From Flavobacterium ranwuense (GTDB lineage: Bacteria; Bacteroidota; Bacteroidia; Flavobacteriales; Flavobacteriaceae), in contig NZ_SMLH01000004.1 of NCBI RefSeq assembly GCF_004349315.1, positions 310,001-374,000 of the forward strand: 64,000 nt of DNA, given 5' to 3'. Shown here piece by piece: positions 63,407 to 64,000 of the stretch. A program made the translations under genes and the position numbers. Each line of letters opens with the position of its first letter. Position 1 is the stretch's first letter. The notes beneath the pieces were generated by a model. That model made no database searches and had not been told where the DNA came from. It saw only the letters and a list, made by a program, of their open reading frames with translations.

Positions 63407-64000
63407 TTAGAAAAATCTAGGAGAACGTGAAACTTTTTTCGATTCAAATAAATCATATAACAATATGAATTCATGTGAGGATGGGGAAGTTACTTTCAAA
63501 TCTGAAATAATATGATCATAAGCATACCCAATTCTTAATTCAGGTGTGATAGCAAAATTGATCATCCCTCCAAAACTGTCTTCCAATCTATAGGTTACTC
63601 CAATCTCAAATTTTTCTTGATATAAAAAATTGGCAGAAACATCTAAGGATGGAGATACATTAAACGCCGATTTTAACATTAATGAAGGCTTGAATTTCAA
63701 TTCATAATTAACATCAAAAACATAACCAGCTGTTAAAAAATAGTGAGATATATCTGAGCCATATTCACGTCCATTATAATCTAAATGAGCTGATTTAATC
63801 ATATTTGGAATCGAAAAAGACACGTAATATTTGTCCGTGTAATAAAACAATCCTGATCCTAAATTAAATGATGTATCGTTGATGTCTTCTCCAAAAATAC
63901 CTTCATTAGGATCCGGCAAACTGGATTGAATATCCCTGAGTCCAACTTTGTGAAAAGAAACTCCAGCTTTTAAACCAAAGGCCAATCTTTGCGTATCTCC
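63407..64000 (-). CDS. PorP/SprF-family type IX secretion membrane protein, 5' end outside window
   Basis: About 198 residues of the C-terminal part; the frame stays open to the window edge (GDTQRLAFGLKAGVSFHKVG), so the start lies to the right. The strand pattern and segments LGSGLFYYTDKYYVSFSIPN, HYFLTAGYVFDV, PSLMLKSAFNVSPSLDVSAN and IGYAYDHIISDL are typical of PorP/SprF, an outer-membrane barrel partner of T9SS. The OmpA/PorE-like gene follows. SprF members help to secrete specific surface adhesins such as SprB; an adhesin gene may lie beyond the window. Confidence 0.9.
   Translation of the reverse strand, partial: GDTQRLAFGLKAGVSFHKVGLRDIQSSLPDPNEGIFGEDINDTSFNLGSGLFYYTDKYYVSFSIPNMIKSAHLDYNGREYGSDISHYFLTAGYVFDVNYELKFKPSLMLKSAFNVSPSLDVSANFLYQEKFEIGVTYRLEDSFGGMINFAITPELRIGYAYDHIISDLKVTSPSSHEFILLYDLFESKKVSRSPRFF

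Noticed and set aside
1..64000. CRISPR array, rRNA genes or toxin-antitoxin pairs
   Set aside because: No regularly spaced direct repeats with unique spacers, no rRNA-like sequence and no recognisable pair of small toxin-antitoxin genes were seen.

Overview
The window reads as chromosomal DNA of a Bacteroidetes bacterium, most likely Flavobacteriaceae. It is strongly AT-rich, promoters look like the phylum consensus (TTG, about 19 nt, TAnnTTTG), and it carries SusC/SusD-type proteins, type IX secretion genes (porU, porV, gldJ, a PorP/SprF-OmpA pair) and a pdhA-pdhC pair.

Left part (1-43 kb) looks like an accessory island with two natural-product loci. A broken IS3 element (about 0.7-1.3 kb) lies near its left side. 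A SusC-SusD-permease-small membrane protein operon follows (1.3-7.3 kb, minus strand). Next is a tightly packed minus-strand operon of about 23 kb (7.4-30.4 kb, transcribed right to left). Its core is the complete five-gene enediyne-type cassette in canonical order: UnbV, UnbU, UnbL (DUF1702), an iterative PKS (KS-AT-ACP-KR-DH) and the enediyne-type hotdog thioesterase. The same operon carries a TauE/SafE permease, a metallo-beta-lactamase-fold lipoprotein, a LolD/FtsX ABC transporter, a MoaD-like sulfur carrier ending in Gly-Gly, a 4-TM protein, a LolA-like protein, a beta-barrel, a one-heme lipoprotein, a rhodanese-ThiF sulfur-activating enzyme, a free-standing phosphopantetheinyl transferase and a TonB-dependent receptor. 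I read this as an enediyne-like or polyene pathway with its own sulfur-delivery and envelope-transport modules.

From 31.1 to 42.0 kb (plus strand) lies a second biosynthetic locus: a split class I lanthipeptide dehydratase, a TPR-AraC regulator, a 50-residue precursor with a Gly-Gly leader, a secreted prolyl oligopeptidase, a C39-peptidase ABC exporter and an HlyD-type partner. The predicted core has no cysteine and no LanC is present, so an ordinary lanthionine peptide is not expected from this gene. A decayed outer-membrane protein gene separates the two loci. A tyrosine-recombinase C-terminal remnant (42.0-42.15 kb) and a lone 3' tRNA end with a terminator (43.03-43.1 kb) probably mark the island's right border.

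Right part (43.4-64 kb) looks like core genome: two secreted proteins of unknown function, an NrtR-like Nudix regulator, murF, gldJ, divergent porU-porV, cdd, pdhA-pdhC, a glycosyltransferase, a MiaE-type tRNA hydroxylase, and an OmpA/PorE-like protein with a PorP/SprF-family protein cut by the window end. Several strong hairpin terminators separate these units.
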